60,138 nt of DNA, taken from Scytonema sp. UIC 10036. GTDB taxonomy: Bacteria; Cyanobacteriota; Cyanobacteriia; Cyanobacteriales; Nostocaceae. The DNA lies in the NCBI RefSeq assembly GCF_009725235.1, contig NZ_WJFC01000070.1:1-60138 (forward strand). The letters are read 5' to 3'. Position 1 is the first letter of the stretch; every line of letters begins with the position of its first letter. This document shows positions 34,642 to 42,539 of the stretch, one piece after another. Under the pieces are notes generated by a model. That model was not told the DNA's origin and did no database searches. It saw only the letters and a program-made list of their open reading frames with translations. The position numbers and the translations under genes are program-made.

Positions 34642-35338
34642 TTTCTTTTGTTTGGTTTCTTTCGTATAAGACCCAAGAGAAGTCTGCTGTTCCTTTCGGT
34701 TAGGGGCAAATTTTGAACCCCTATCTTACCGATTACAGGTAAGCGTTCGCTTTTTCTCTCATCCTCTACCCTCCAGAGATTTCGGTCTTCGTTACCTCAG
34801 ACTTACTAGGAATTTTCGACCGTTCCTAGACTCTGTAGGGCTTACCCTGTTGTGTCATTTAGTTATCTGTTCTCTTTTAGGTGTTATCTATTCTGCGATG
34901 GGGTTAGTGTTCATACGGTTGATAGATGGAAAAACTATCAACCCACCCATTTACCTTTTGGTTAGTGCCTATCAGCCTAATTTGGCACTTCTTCGTATAA
35001 CGCAGTTTAAGCGATAATTTACTTACGTTCACCGTTAGAGAGTTCCCCTTTGCTCCTCTAACCAACCTGGGCTGTCAGTTTCGGCTACAATCGTTGTCTG
35101 CACTCCATCCCTTTCATTACTTACAACGGATGTGACCGGACTATTACTAGTCTTTTACGTAGGGGTAGAGGGTATGAATCCTCTAGGGAAGTAGGCTTCC
35201 CGCACTAAACGACCATTTCAGGTCGCGCTCTCCAGAACGAATCGCACTTACAAACATCTCGGCTCAATGCCCTCTCGACGGCCACCCCATCCGGGAACTT
35301 ATAAGCAAACTTGCAAATATTTCCATTCTCAACTATTG

Positions 35339-35791
35339 TTATGGCAAACTGACCTTCATCTCGATACGCGCCTGGTCGGGAAAGCGTGTTTGTGTGATAG
35401 TCTCAGTGCCTTTTGCACCTGTGTAGATGCCGTTACCGTCAGTAATTTTAAGCTTCTCAAACTTGGGTCGTTCAAACCTACCTTGGTCAATTTTGCCCTC
35501 AGTGAAGATTGTTCCGCTGCCGAATATATTGATGGTTTCCTGGCACGAGAGTACAAATTTACCGTCTGGTCGTTGATCGATGGTCTCGCATTCAGCGTTC
35601 TTAATACCTTTCTGGTTACTGGTTCCTGGTTCGAACAGAATGGCATCGAAAAACACTAAATCCCCGACGCTTTCTCCAGGCATACCTCTGTCTTCGATTC
35701 TAAATGAAATTGTCTGCTCATCAAATATCAGTTCTAATTGCTCTGCTGCATAAATTACTATTGGGGGACGAGACGACTCCCCACTGAACTC
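35339..35791 (-). pseudogene. 5'-truncated allene oxide cyclase-like/dirigent-like barrel protein
   Basis: The frame reads IYAAEQLELIFDEQTISFRI, then EDRGMPGESVGDLVFFDAIL and FEPGT, and later LKITDGNGIYTGAKGTETI near the end. This resembles the AOC-barrel-like fold (allene oxide cyclase/dirigent type) found in some bacterial secreted proteins. Coherent sequence continues 36 codons upstream of the first ATG (35683), to a TAG at 35792-35794, with no usable start and no signal peptide. The 5' end has therefore been lost, or a non-standard start is used. It lies 91 bp beyond the group II intron 5' end. Whether the shortened protein starting at 35683 is made is unknown. Confidence 0.5.
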
Positions 35792-35794
35792 CTA

Positions 35795-36313
35795 TCCATT
35801 AGTCACATCTTTCTTTACAATCTTAAAACTCTTGCATAGCTTGCATTGTAAACAATGAGAATGTCAGCAGACTTGACAAAATTACGCTTATTTTTCTGGC
35901 AAATTCTCCGTTGTTATTGAGAATTAACGACGAACGTAGCAGAGTTAGAAAAAACGAGAGCGATCGCTCTCGTAAATGTTGAGAAAGATCCGGGTAATGG
36001 ATAGGCTGCAACTTCAGAGGCTTAATTGTTCATGGGATGGGCGATAGGTATTGAGTTAACCAATTTCCAATCCTAATTTTTCAGTATATTCACCAATGTC
36101 AACTTTATCTTTAATAGACGAACATTTTATTTATTTTATTTTCATTGACCAGTCAGGTGTACGGTACATCTCCTAAATTTATTTATGGAAATAAAATTAA
36201 TTCATTATTCAAATCCTCTACTTTTCAGTATGAGGATTAACTGGTCACTGATTATCGGTCACTGGTCACTGATTATCGGTCACTGGTCACTGGTCACTAT
36301 TAAAGAATAATTT
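35795..36313. other. Spacer before wzc-like gene B
   Basis: About 520 bp without a recognisable gene. A 62-codon frame on the minus strand (35823-36011) has no protein-like features that I trust. The 3' part carries a GGTCACT-type tandem repeat at 36241-36298. Confidence 0.5.
36241..36298 (+). repeat. Short tandem repeat (CTGGTCA / CTGATTATCGGTCA)
   Basis: Units of GGTCACT and a 14-bp variant containing GATTATC alternate over 58 bp and end 15 bp before the ATG of the second wzc-like gene. A different heptamer occupies the same position in copy A (17969-17992). Confidence 0.8.
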
Positions 36314-38344
36314 ATGAACAAAATAACAACTATTGTAACGAGACAGTGGAAATTTTTACTCGCTTTTAATCTGTTTGTCATTTTGGCTACAGGATGGGCG
36401 CTAGCTACTGCTAAACCAGTTTGGATGGCAAGCGCACAATTAATTTTGCCAAAAACCAACAGTAAGCTGGATGCCAATTTAGGAACTCTTGGTTCTCTAA
36501 AAAATGGTGAAGTGGGTTTTTCCACAGAAGTCAATCCTCTCAACGTGCAGGCATCTATTATTACAAGTGATGCTTTGTTAGAGAGAGTCTTAGCTCTCGA
36601 TCCAGAAAAAAATAAGTTTAAAAGTGTGTCTGGGTACAAAAAAATATTTACGGTAAAACCAGCCGAACAATCTACAATTATGTCGCTAACTGTGACTGGT
36701 TCTAGCCCAGAATTAGCACTACAGCGAGCAATAGTTTTAACAGAAACTTATCAAAAACGTTTAAATGAACTGCGACAAGCCAACAGTCGAGCACGACAAC
36801 AATACAACAAGCAAGAGCTAGAACAGGCTAGATTAAAATTAACTTTTGCACAAAATAATTTAACAAATTTTAAAAAAGATAATGGTATCGTTAATGACGA
36901 AGAGCAAACGAAAGGTATTGTTAGCACAATCAATAGTTTGATAAGTTTAAAAGCCCAAACTTTAGCGTCAGCCAAGGCAAATGAAAATCGTGTTAAAGTT
37001 CTCTCAAAACGCTTAAGTATGGCACCAAGCTCAGCAGTGCAGTCTTTAAGTTTGGGCGAAAACCTCAACTATCAAGTTGTGCGCCAGCGTTTACTGGATG
37101 TAGAAACTTCTTTGCGCCAAAAACAATCCCTTTTTACAAACGAGCATCCAGAGATCAAAACCCTTCTTCTACAACGCGCCCAACTACAGCGTACACTTCA
37201 GCAATACGTTACACAAGTCGCATCTGGTACAAAAGTTGATACAACAGTAGCTCCTAATGTTCAAGGTCGCACTCCTTTAATCCAACAACTGATTTTGGCA
37301 GAAAGCGAAGCCAATGCTTTACGGGAACAAGCACAACAACTTGACTACCAAATAAGTCAACTGAAAACCACATTACAATCTGTTCCTGAAAATCAGGCAA
37401 AATTGTCAGAATTCAAACGACAAGTCGATGTTGCAGCTGGGGTCTATAATGGTTTACTCGCTCAGATACAGCAAAATAATATAGATGCTTTTGATGCATA
37501 TCCAAATGTACAAGTTTTAGATCCGCCTCAGGTTGAACCAAAACCAATAAGCCCCAAGCGGATGTTAATGATGATTAATGCTGTTCTGGCGTCTGTTGTA
37601 GGTAGCATTGCCTTAGTGTTGTTTTTAGAAAGCCGCAATCCTCTGTTAAGCCCCAAAGATTTACAAGCTCGAAAATTTGCTCTTGTACAAACCATTCCTC
37701 GAATCAAACATTCTGCTACAAAATTTGAACTTGTTGATGAAACAGAAGTTGAGTTTCAACGCCTTGCTTCTGCAATTAGCTTACAGCCTTTGCACAATCA
37801 CCGATTGTTGATAACAAGTGCCATTGTAGGAGAAGGTAAAACGACTGTGAGCATAGGGCTAGCTTATGCATTAGTAGATTTGGGTTTTCGAGTTCTACTA
37901 GTGGATGGAGATTTCAGGAAAGCAGAACTCAGTCAGAGATTGGGTTACATTCAAGGAGCGACAACGGGGCAATTACAAATCTCAATACAATCAAATTTAG
38001 ATTTGTTACCAGGTTTACCCAAAAAAGGCAAAATTATGGAAATGCTGAAACGGGGGGCTTTTGAACAAGCATTAGCAACGTGTGAGCATACTGGGAATTA
38101 TGATTATGTTATTGTTGACAGTGCTCCTGTCAGTTTAACCAGTGAAACCGCCCTCATGGCTACCATAATTTCCAATGTGCTGTTTGTCATCCGCCCAAAT
38201 AATAGCTATAGAAACTCTGTCAGTGACAGCTTTGCACAACTGAATCAACACAACGTGCAAATTTTTGGTCTAGTTCTTAACGGTGTGGAAAGTAAAACTA
38301 AACCCTACCCCAAATCTTCGCACGCTTCTGTGACTAACTCATAA
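36314..38344 (+). CDS. Wzc-like chain-length determinant with BY-kinase domain (copy B)
   Basis: This 676-residue paralog of 17999 has the same layout. An N-terminal membrane helix (LLAFNLFVILATGWALATA) comes first, then a periplasmic coiled-coil region with RQANSRARQQYNKQELEQ, FDAYPNVQVLDPPQVEPKPI before the second helix, then the cytoplasmic kinase. Walker A is TSAIVGEGKTT (about 500-510), Walker A' is VLLVDGDFRK and Walker B is YDYVIVDSAP. Its C-terminal tail has only one tyrosine (KTKPYPKSSH), so the usual autophosphorylation cluster is absent. It is separated from its wzy-like partner by the 7-kb island and followed after 5 bp by a glycosidase gene, with which it is surely co-transcribed. 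Confidence 0.9.
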   Translation: MNKITTIVTRQWKFLLAFNLFVILATGWALATAKPVWMASAQLILPKTNSKLDANLGTLGSLKNGEVGFSTEVNPLNVQASIITSDALLERVLALDPEKNKFKSVSGYKKIFTVKPAEQSTIMSLTVTGSSPELALQRAIVLTETYQKRLNELRQANSRARQQYNKQELEQARLKLTFAQNNLTNFKKDNGIVNDEEQTKGIVSTINSLISLKAQTLASAKANENRVKVLSKRLSMAPSSAVQSLSLGENLNYQVVRQRLLDVETSLRQKQSLFTNEHPEIKTLLLQRAQLQRTLQQYVTQVASGTKVDTTVAPNVQGRTPLIQQLILAESEANALREQAQQLDYQISQLKTTLQSVPENQAKLSEFKRQVDVAAGVYNGLLAQIQQNNIDAFDAYPNVQVLDPPQVEPKPISPKRMLMMINAVLASVVGSIALVLFLESRNPLLSPKDLQARKFALVQTIPRIKHSATKFELVDETEVEFQRLASAISLQPLHNHRLLITSAIVGEGKTTVSIGLAYALVDLGFRVLLVDGDFRKAELSQRLGYIQGATTGQLQISIQSNLDLLPGLPKKGKIMEMLKRGAFEQALATCEHTGNYDYVIVDSAPVSLTSETALMATIISNVLFVIRPNNSYRNSVSDSFAQLNQHNVQIFGLVLNGVESKTKPYPKSSHASVTNS

Positions 38345-38349
38345 ACTTT

Positions 38350-39699
38350 ATGCAACGTAGGAAGATCGTTAAGATAACAGCAGCTAGCGCAGTCACTTTT
38401 GGAGTGTTAAATACTGTCTGGGAATCTTACTCTGCTGCTTCTAAAAACAAGGCTCAAATCAGCATTGATTGGACGAATCAAATAGCCAAGTCTACTCCTT
38501 TTACCTTTGGTTCTAATGACTATGAGATTTTGTCTCCCGAACGTGCTGCCGATCGCACCTTCCAAAACCACATTCAGCAACTGGGTATTCAGTTAATTCG
38601 CATTCACCATGCCGAATTGTGCGATCGCTGGACAAATGCTGCAACCAAAACTTGGAATATTCCCAAAATCAAAGCGGGGTACGATTCTTCCTATCCTCAC
38701 AAACCCACGATTATCCAAAATCTTCCTGGATGGCCGAAATGGATGGCGCAGAGCAAAGACGGTTTCTTGGATACGTCCGAGTACGATCGCTATGCTACCT
38801 TATGTGCTCAACTCGTAGACATTCTCAACCGTCGCCTCCAAAAAAAAGTGATTTACTGGGAACCGTTAAACGAAAAAGAAGTTCTTTACGATAAGGCTTG
38901 GAAGTTAGATGAACTGTGGATAATTTACAATAAAGTAGCAAAAGCAATGAAAGCTGTTGACCCTCAAATCAAAATAGGGGGACCAGCGCTGACGTGGGAC
39001 AATTCAAAAAGATTGGAAGCTTTTCTAACTGCCTGCAAGCCGAATGTAGATTTTATCTCCTGGCATCGTTATGGTAGCAAAGATGCAAAACAACCCACCG
39101 ATGGCATTATGTCTTACACGCCCAATTATGCACGTCAAGTTAAAGACTTTCGAGCGATCGCAAAGAAATACATACCAGAACGATCGGTACCTCTACTGCT
39201 AGGGGAATACAACATCAACTATTTGTGGACATCCGGTGAAACAAGACAGCACAACCATATTGGCGCGGTGTGGTTTGCTTCAGTCATGAAACATCTTGCT
39301 GATACAGGCGTTGATATGGCAACTTCCTGGCATCTCAAAGATGGAATTTACGGTATGATTGACCCAAAAAATCAACTTCGACCTCCCGCAACTATATTTG
39401 CTTGGGCAAATAAATACTTAATAGGTATGGTGATGAAAACAACCAGCGACCATCCTTTTGTAGAAGCATTGGCAGTACAAAAACAAGATGGCAAACGCAG
39501 TTTATTACTAATTAACAAATCTTCTCAATCTATTAAATTGAGTTTGCAATCCAAGCAATGGGCAACTCCGTCTAAAAATTTACAAATCTTATCCTTAAAT
39601 GCTAATGGAGTCACAACAAAATCTATGAAATTATCAGTTTTACAAAAACCACTGATGTTGGATTCGCACTCAGTTACATTGCTTCTAAGTAATACTTAA
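38350..39699 (+). CDS. GH39-like (PslG-type) glycoside hydrolase
   Basis: This 449-residue protein looks like a clan GH-A (beta/alpha)8 glycosidase close to GH39. The acid/base is probably E175 in YWEPLNEKEV and the nucleophile E286 in LLLGEYNI, which have the usual spacing on strands 4 and 7. A beta-rich tail follows from about 370. The N-terminus (RRKIVKITAASAVTFGVL) resembles a twin-arginine-like or Sec signal, so it is probably periplasmic. In other bacteria such hydrolases in exopolysaccharide operons (for example PslG) trim or release the polymer. It starts 5 bp after the wzc-like B stop. Copy A has no equivalent. Confidence 0.75.
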   Translation: MQRRKIVKITAASAVTFGVLNTVWESYSAASKNKAQISIDWTNQIAKSTPFTFGSNDYEILSPERAADRTFQNHIQQLGIQLIRIHHAELCDRWTNAATKTWNIPKIKAGYDSSYPHKPTIIQNLPGWPKWMAQSKDGFLDTSEYDRYATLCAQLVDILNRRLQKKVIYWEPLNEKEVLYDKAWKLDELWIIYNKVAKAMKAVDPQIKIGGPALTWDNSKRLEAFLTACKPNVDFISWHRYGSKDAKQPTDGIMSYTPNYARQVKDFRAIAKKYIPERSVPLLLGEYNINYLWTSGETRQHNHIGAVWFASVMKHLADTGVDMATSWHLKDGIYGMIDPKNQLRPPATIFAWANKYLIGMVMKTTSDHPFVEALAVQKQDGKRSLLLINKSSQSIKLSLQSKQWATPSKNLQILSLNANGVTTKSMKLSVLQKPLMLDSHSVTLLLSNT

Positions 39700-40021
39700 T
39701 AAAAAAAATAAAGGTAGATGCTGCCCAGATAAGACCACTTCAGACTAACTTTGAGGTAGCGTGGTTTTATGTGCTTGACCCATTAGACCACATTCCAATT
39801 TATAACTGAGGTTTGAGAAAAAATCCTCTAACTCAAGAGTGATAAATTAGGGCAGAGAGGTCATTTATAAAGTAAATCTTAAATCGCCACATATATTGTG
39901 TAGGTTGGGTTTCGTTCCTTAACCCAAAATTCGATTCCATGTTGGGTTTCGTTCCTCAACCCAACCTACTTTATAAATCATCTCTTCGGGATTGGACAAA
40001 AGAGAAAAAATATTACAAACC
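39700..40021. other. Convergent spacer holding a composite hairpin repeat
   Basis: This stretch of 322 bp lies between the plus-strand glycosidase and the minus-strand response-regulator operon. It contains the composite repeat at 39890-39985 and no gene. No strong T-tailed terminator was recognised for either side. Confidence 0.55.
39890..39985. repeat. Composite hairpin repeat, left copy
   Basis: ATATTGTGTAGGTTGGGTTT, inverted internal arms and ACCCAACCTACTTTATAAAT then CATCTCT form a MITE-like unit of about 95 bp. A second copy lies at 42411-42510, in the same orientation as far as the flanks show. The pair brackets the three-gene operon 40022-42226. Confidence 0.75.
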
Positions 40022-40672
40022 CTACAGCATAATCAATCCCAGACGCACGCCAACAGCCACCGCTTCTGTACGGCTAGAGACACCTAACTTTTGGAAAATA
40101 GAAGAGACGTGAAATTTCACTGTATGTTCGGAGATTTGCAATCCTTTGGCGATCGCTTTATTACCCACCCCTGCAGCCAACATTTCTAAAACCTCAATTT
40201 CTCTTGGCGTTAATGTTTGTACGGGAGTGGCAACGACTTTTTCTCGCCCACTCGCATTCTTAAGAGCAAGTACAGACTCCATAGCATCCAAGTGCAGCAC
40301 CACAAGCCCAAAAGCAACTGCCTCAACAGCAGCAATAATTTCTGATTCCGTGCTGGTTTGAGGTAATATCCCCCTCACACCCCTACGTAGCCCAGCCTCA
40401 AGCTCGATACTATCAAGTTCGTCGGCAAGAACGAGAAATGCAAATGGCTCTTGCTGTTGTTGTAAAGAAAGCAATTTTTCCCAACTCGATAGTTGAAAAT
40501 TGCTGCTCAAATCCATCAATACAACATCGGGTTGTAGTTGCTCGATTTCTCCCCTTAAATTATCCAAGTCTGATGCAGTACCCACAACTATCAGTTTGGA
40601 ATTAGTTGTGAGCACGGCTGATAATCCCGCTCGTACTACCGGGGAAGCAGCAACTACCAGTACCCGAATCAT
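40022..40672 (-). CDS. LuxR/NarL-type response regulator with atypical receiver
   Basis: This 216-residue protein is a receiver domain plus a LuxR-type helix-turn-helix (LTPREIEVLEMLAAGVGNKA, then SEHTVKFHVSSIFQKLG near residues 150-195). It is probably a DNA-binding transcription factor. The receiver keeps a phospho-acceptor-like Asp at position 54 (VVLMDLSS). The acidic pair that normally binds Mg2+ after strand 1 is replaced by Ala8-Ala9 (VLVVAASP), so classical phosphorylation is doubtful. Its start overlaps the stop of the upstream protease gene by 4 bp, indicating coupled translation. It is the last gene of an operon with one active-looking and one inactive-looking serine protease. Confidence 0.85.
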   Translation of the reverse strand: MIRVLVVAASPVVRAGLSAVLTTNSKLIVVGTASDLDNLRGEIEQLQPDVVLMDLSSNFQLSSWEKLLSLQQQQEPFAFLVLADELDSIELEAGLRRGVRGILPQTSTESEIIAAVEAVAFGLVVLHLDAMESVLALKNASGREKVVATPVQTLTPREIEVLEMLAAGVGNKAIAKGLQISEHTVKFHVSSIFQKLGVSSRTEAVAVGVRLGLIML

Positions 40673-41241
40673 ATTGCCCCCACAACGGGATGGAGATCGC
40701 GCAAAAAATTCTCTACTGTAAGGCTGGGAATTGCGATCGCCAAACCATAAGCAATCATGGTGTTAATTCCAATCACTCGTCCGCGACAATCAGCAAGCGG
40801 TCCCCCAGAGTTACCAGGAAAGAGCTGGATATCAGCTATAACTGCATGCTGTTTGCTGGCGTGGATAATACCACTCGTGACAGCACCACGATCGCCAAAA
40901 GGATTACCGACAGCCAACACCACCTCCCCAACTCGTAAAGCATTGGAGTTGCCAATAGTTGCCACAGGTAAATCGGTTCTGGCAATTTTTAGAGCAGCTA
41001 AATCCTTCGTGGGATCGATACTGATGCGTACAGCTTCATACACCCGCCCATCCCACAGTTCGACTCTTGCTCTATTATGAGTCGCAACATGAGCGTTAGT
41101 TATAATTACACCATCAGATCGCCAAATCACACCGGAACCACTTCCAAAAGAACTACTCCAAACTTTTACAGTACTTTGGCGCAGTCGTTGTGCGATCGTT
41201 GCAAACTCTGCTGTTATATCTTGAAACATTTTTTTGGTCAA
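40669..41241 (-). CDS. Trypsin-like (S1C) serine protease without PDZ
   Basis: This short 190-residue chymotrypsin-fold protease consists essentially of the catalytic domain. The full triad is visible: His51 in ITNAHVAT, Asp80 in PTKDLAALKI and Ser145 in PGNSGGPL. No signal peptide or membrane segment is seen, so it is probably cytoplasmic unless exported otherwise. There is no PDZ domain, unlike HtrA/Deg proteases. It overlaps the response regulator downstream by 4 bp and is separated from the pseudoprotease gene upstream by a 55-bp spacer made of short tandem repeats. A role in a signalling cascade with its two neighbours is plausible but inferred. Confidence 0.85.
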   Translation of the reverse strand: MTKKMFQDITAEFATIAQRLRQSTVKVWSSSFGSGSGVIWRSDGVIITNAHVATHNRARVELWDGRVYEAVRISIDPTKDLAALKIARTDLPVATIGNSNALRVGEVVLAVGNPFGDRGAVTSGIIHASKQHAVIADIQLFPGNSGGPLADCRGRVIGINTMIAYGLAIAIPSLTVENFLRDLHPVVGAI

Positions 41242-41308
41242 GTGTCAAGTGTCAAGTGTCATTAGCCATTAGCAATTAGCCATTAGCAATTAGCCATTAG
41301 TCATTGGT
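41236..41308. repeat. Two adjoining short tandem repeats
   Basis: GTCAAGT is repeated about three times, followed by a 14-bp ATTAGCCATTAGCA-like unit repeated about 2.5 times. The array fills the whole gap between the two protease genes and also encodes the last residues (SVTND) of the upstream one. Confidence 0.8.
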
Positions 41309-42226
41309 TACTGATTTTTCCCCAACGACTATTTCTAACTCAACTAATGCCCCACCCCTGATAATTTGTAGCTTGATAGTTTTCCCAATGCGATCGCCAC
41401 TATTCAAAAGCGCTAGTACATCACCCGTGTCGTTGACAACAGAATTATCGAAAGTAATTATGACATCACCAATCAGTACACCTGCATTGTCAGCAGGGCC
41501 ATTTGGCTCCACGTTAACAACAATCGCGCCACTTGCTGAAGTTAAATTCAGTGATGCTTTCAAATTATTTGGCAATCGCACAGCTTGCATACCCAAACCA
41601 AGATAGCCGCGTGTCATTCGTCCCTTCGCCAACAGTTGGTTGACGACTCGATTAATTGTAGAAGCAGGAATAGTCAAAGCTGTACCCCGTCTTCCTGAGG
41701 TATTCATTCCGACTACATAACCAGCAGCATCTACGAGGGGTCCACCAGCAAAACCACGATATAGAGTAATATCTGGACGGATAAATTGGTCAATATTTCC
41801 ACCGCTCATACTCCGCCAAGCACCACTGACAACGCTCACAGCACCCAATGCTGCACGGATATCACCTTCGTAACTTCTTGCTAATCCCAGTACGAGATGA
41901 CCAACTTTGAGAGTTGTAGCGTCATCAATTTTTGCTACGGGAATTTCTGTTTGTTGAAGCTTAAAAACAGCTACATCGGTGCTGGGATCGTGTCCTACGA
42001 GATTGACTGGTACGGTTTGTCCGTTTGATAAAGTTGCTGTAATTTCTTCATAGCGCTGAAGTGCTTCATCTGAGGTAATAATAATACCGTTATGCCAGTG
42101 AATTCCGCTTGAGGAAATACGGGAACCAGAATTAATGGCAACAACGGCTCCTCCAACTTGCTCGACTGTTTCTGCTATGTTGTTGGAAAGGGCTAGTAGG
42201 GTATTGGATGTATCTGGTGAAGGCAT
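41297..42226 (-). CDS. HtrA/Deg-like pseudoprotease with PDZ domain
   Basis: This 309-residue protein has the S1C layout: a chymotrypsin-fold domain (about 20-200) and a PDZ domain (about 205-300, with GYLGLGMQAV and PADNAGVLIGDVIITF). Two of three catalytic residues are lost. The position of His is Glu54 in IITSDEAL where ITNAHV is expected, and the position of Ser is Ala160 in RGFAGGPL where GNSGGPL is expected. Asp84 (STDVAVFKL) remains. The reading frame and fold motifs are otherwise intact, so this looks like a maintained non-catalytic protein, perhaps a peptide-binding or regulatory subunit, rather than a decaying gene. No signal peptide is visible. It is the first gene of the operon with a catalytic protease and a LuxR-type regulator. 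Confidence 0.8.
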   Translation of the reverse strand: MPSPDTSNTLLALSNNIAETVEQVGGAVVAINSGSRISSSGIHWHNGIIITSDEALQRYEEITATLSNGQTVPVNLVGHDPSTDVAVFKLQQTEIPVAKIDDATTLKVGHLVLGLARSYEGDIRAALGAVSVVSGAWRSMSGGNIDQFIRPDITLYRGFAGGPLVDAAGYVVGMNTSGRRGTALTIPASTINRVVNQLLAKGRMTRGYLGLGMQAVRLPNNLKASLNLTSASGAIVVNVEPNGPADNAGVLIGDVIITFDNSVVNDTGDVLALLNSGDRIGKTIKLQIIRGGALVELEIVVGEKSVTND

Positions 42227-42410
42227 TTTGTTTCTCCAGGCGAAGTATTAATTGGGAATGCGTGAACCGCAGATGCACGCGGACGATCTTTTCTTTTATC
42301 TGCGTGTATCCGGTACAGGCTGCGGTTGCAATAAATTGATAATGCCGTTTTGTTGCTACAGTTGACATCAGAAAAATGAGGAGATGAGTACCTAGAAAAA
42401 TGGCTAGCCA

Positions 42411-42510
42411 AATGTATTGTGTAGGTTGGGTTGAGGAACGAAACCCAACATTGAACCCTTATTGTTGGGTTTCGTTCCTCAACCCAACCTACTTTATAAA
42501 TCATCTCTCA
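42411..42510. repeat. Composite hairpin repeat, right copy
   Basis: TGTATTGTGTAGGTTGGGTT leads into AACCCAACCTACTTTATAAA then TCATCTCT, with a perfect long stem between 42421 and 42492 (gap about 10 bases). It is a second copy of the unit at 39890-39985. Confidence 0.75.
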
Positions 42511-42539
42511 GGCAATGATCCAAGCTAAACAAAAACATT

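Larger units (their letters stand above)
34183..35247 (-). mobile_element. Group II intron with deleted reverse transcriptase core
   Basis: On the minus strand the element starts GTGCGATTCG (5' end at 35247), a group II GUGYG-type 5' end, and ends near CGACCCTAC at 34183. A typical domain V hairpin lies at 34226-34260: AGCCGTGTGCTGGAAAACTG, then GCAAGCACGGTTC. Domain VI follows. The intron-encoded protein is reduced to pieces. Total length is about 1.07 kb against 2-2.5 kb for an intact intron. The exact borders are inferred from consensus, not from an unspliced/spliced comparison. Confidence 0.75.

Noticed and set aside
35823..36011. A 62-codon minus-strand frame before the wzc-like gene B
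   Set aside because: No ribosome-binding site, no family resemblance and a repeat-rich, decayed setting; chance frame more likely.
3008..38344. Assembly duplication as explanation for the two polysaccharide loci
   Set aside because: Paralog pairs differ throughout in protein and DNA, and accessory genes differ, so these are true diverged copies.
41236..41308. Possible CRISPR-like or regulatory iteron array
   Set aside because: Units of 7 and 14 bp with no spacers fit ordinary cyanobacterial short tandem repeats.
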